In this document: positions 62,420-64,000 of the stretch, one piece after another | Layout: each line of letters begins with the position of its first letter | Position numbering within the stretch: the stretch's first letter is position 1 | Assembly (NCBI GenBank): GCA_020027875.1 | Contig: JAHRHA010000006.1 | Location: 34,350 to 98,349, forward strand | Reading direction: 5' to 3' | DNA from: Micromonosporaceae bacterium | GTDB taxonomy: Bacteria; Actinomycetota; Actinomycetes; Mycobacteriales; Micromonosporaceae | DNA length: 64,000 bases | The notes under the pieces: model-generated | The model's database searches: none | What the model saw: only the letters and a program-made list of their open reading frames with translations | What the model was told of the DNA's origin: nothing | Program-made: the position numbers and the translations under genes

Positions 62420-64000
62420 ATGGTGGTGACGGGGTCTTCGATAGCCGAAGCGTCGACGACAACGCCGGCGTCCGAGACGACGGAACGGGCCGAGCCCGGC
62501 TGGATCAGGCGTTGGGCCCGGACGGATCCGGTTCGCGCCGTCGCCGTCGTGCTGATCGTGGCTCATCTCGTGTGGCGGGCGGCCATCGCCACGCGAGGCT
62601 CCCTGTCCAACGACGACTTTGCCTACATCGCCCGCGCCGCCGAATCGGGACTGACCGTCGACTACCTCCTGGCGACGTTCGCCGGCCGCACGACGCCAGC
62701 GGCGTGGCTCGTGATCTGGCTGGTCTCCCGCGCCGCCGGCCTCGTCTACTGGCCGTACCTCGTACTGCTCCTTGCGGGTCAGGCATTTCTCGGTGTGACC
62801 TTCTTCCGCTTGCTGCGCCAACTGTGTCGGCCGGGGTGGGGGCTGCTCATTCCGTTGTGCGTGCTTCTGTTCAGTCCGCTCACCCTCGAAGCGACGTCGT
62901 GGTGGGCCGCCGGGATCAACATCCTGCCGATGCAGATGGCGATGGTCGTGGCCCTCGGAGCCCAGGTACGGTACGTGCGAACCCGCAGGCCGCGTCACCT
63001 GTTGACCCTCGGCCTCTCTGTGGCAGTCGGCCTCCTCTTCTTCGAGAAGGCGCTGTTGATCGTGCCCCTGGTCTTTTTGGTGACGGCGTGTCTGTTCGTT
63101 TCCGGGGGACCATTCCGCAGAGTCACGCGCACACTCGTGCGCTACTGGCCGTCATGGCTGGTCCTCATGCTCGTCTCCGTGACCTACCTCGGGTTCTATC
63201 TGTCCCAGGTCGGGGTGTCGCAGATTCGCAGCCCCTCGGCCGGCGAGGTGCTGTCCTTCGTGCGCCAGCTGGTCGGAACCAACATCATCCCCGGGCTCCT
63301 GGGAGGCCCGTGGGAATGGGTCTATTTCGGCACGTTCTCACCGCTCGCCATCCCCGACGACCTCCTCCGTTGGCTGGCGTGGGCAGTGTTTCTGGCACTG
63401 GTCGTGATCACCGTCCGGCTTCGCCCCTCGGCCATCGGGGCGTGGGTGATCTTGGCCGGATACGTCACGCTGGTCGCAGGCATGTTGGCCGCGACACGAC
63501 TCGACTCCATCCTTGCCGCCTCGAACGGGCTGGTGCCTCATTACGTCAGTGACGTGGTTGTGGTCGGTGCCCTCTGCATTGGGGTCGCCATGCTCGGCCT
63601 CGTCGACACCGCCGACAAGGAACCGACGTGGCGCAGCATCTGGCCGACGGCAATGCGAGAACCAGGGGCCGCCGCTCTTTTGACAGCCGTCGCGCTCGTC
63701 GCCCTGGCATTGCTGGGGCTTGGTGCCGCCTGGACCGGGGCGCGGTACGGAGACGTCTGGTCGCTCAGGCAGGGACGCGACTACCTGCACAACGCCCAGG
63801 CTGACCTCGCGCTAGCGCCGCCCGGAACGGTCTTCTTCGATCAGCCGGTGCCCGACGGCGTGCTTACGTCGTTTCTCTGGCCGTACAACATGCAGTCGCG
63901 TTTCTTCAGCCCGATGGAGCCGGGACCTGTGTTCGTCACCGAGGCGGAGAACCCGTCGATGTTCGACCACGCTGGGCACATCCGTCAATTGCGTGTCGAC
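62420..64000 (+). CDS. Partial polytopic membrane glycosyltransferase (3' end outside the window)
   Basis: An uninterrupted frame of 527 codons runs from ATG 62420 to the window end. It starts MVVTGSSIAEASTTTPASET and continues with AVAVVLIVAHLVWRAA, LSNDDFAYIARAAES and many hydrophobic segments (LVYWPYLVLLLAGQAFLGV). The acidic NDD in the first periplasmic loop fits the GT-C fold, probably using a polyprenyl-phosphate sugar. Longer frames on either strand here are shadows. Confidence 0.8.
   Translation, partial: MVVTGSSIAEASTTTPASETTERAEPGWIRRWARTDPVRAVAVVLIVAHLVWRAAIATRGSLSNDDFAYIARAAESGLTVDYLLATFAGRTTPAAWLVIWLVSRAAGLVYWPYLVLLLAGQAFLGVTFFRLLRQLCRPGWGLLIPLCVLLFSPLTLEATSWWAAGINILPMQMAMVVALGAQVRYVRTRRPRHLLTLGLSVAVGLLFFEKALLIVPLVFLVTACLFVSGGPFRRVTRTLVRYWPSWLVLMLVSVTYLGFYLSQVGVSQIRSPSAGEVLSFVRQLVGTNIIPGLLGGPWEWVYFGTFSPLAIPDDLLRWLAWAVFLALVVITVRLRPSAIGAWVILAGYVTLVAGMLAATRLDSILAASNGLVPHYVSDVVVVGALCIGVAMLGLVDTADKEPTWRSIWPTAMREPGAAALLTAVALVALALLGLGAAWTGARYGDVWSLRQGRDYLHNAQADLALAPPGTVFFDQPVPDGVLTSFLWPYNMQSRFFSPMEPGPVFVTEAENPSMFDHAGHIRQLRVD

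Noticed and set aside
62401..63552. 383-residue frame near the window end
   Set aside because: It is the +1 shadow of the real membrane protein from 62420, which stays open to the window end and has proper membrane segments.

Overview
The window is high-GC actinomycete DNA. Three things suggest Micromonosporaceae: an AftD-type arabinofuranosyltransferase, DUF3068 and DUF2613 proteins, and the order recR / ybaB / dnaX / SRP RNA / tRNA-Ser. The family assignment is inference; no 16S or marker search was possible.

Left region (about 96-14369): an integrated actinomycete integrative and conjugative element (AICE) in the 3' half of a tRNA-Phe(GAA) gene. A 46-bp direct repeat (96-141 and 14324-14369) marks attL and attR. 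A leftward block, largely coupled by ATGA/GTGA overlaps, encodes a TraB membrane module, SSB, a TraB/FtsK ATPase, small AICE proteins, a zinc-ribbon HTH protein, an SpdB-like membrane protein, a RepSA-type initiator, excisionase and integrase. A GntR/UTRA regulator is divergent from this block across a perfect 26-bp palindrome. The cargo is a glycosyltransferase coupled to the regulator and a large NACHT/STAND ATPase with a nuclease-like N-terminus, which is a candidate defence gene. The right end is non-coding, with 13-bp tandem repeats and an 18-bp-arm inverted repeat.

Middle region (14.4-27 kb): a scar (LuxR HTH fragment), small membrane or secreted proteins, a DUF1801 protein, a DUF2786 protein, and an extracellular solute-binding lipoprotein whose two lobes are in swapped (circularly permuted) order. 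These are followed by an EF-hand-like small protein, a PrsW protease, an MMPL transporter with a divergent TetR regulator, a methyltransferase and a PPOX/F420 protein.

Core region (27-45 kb): recR, ybaB, dnaX, SRP RNA, two tRNA-Ser genes flanking a tandem pair of exported paralogues, deoD, tadA and its partner gene, tyrA, mtnA, an M48 protease, a PHP protein, an EamA exporter and a DUF885 protein.

Right region (45-64 kb): a giant SARP-STAND-WD40 regulator, a CoA-transferase, then a cell-envelope glycan cluster: DUF3068, acyltransferase, AftD-like enzyme, GT4, DUF2613, polytopic membrane proteins, a methyltransferase and a flippase. The last gene runs off the window.

A family of 64-bp intergenic palindromes (five full copies and one 32-bp short copy) lies at gene 3' ends and supplies the stop codons of several genes. 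This family, the permuted binding protein and the AICE cargo are the most interesting observations.
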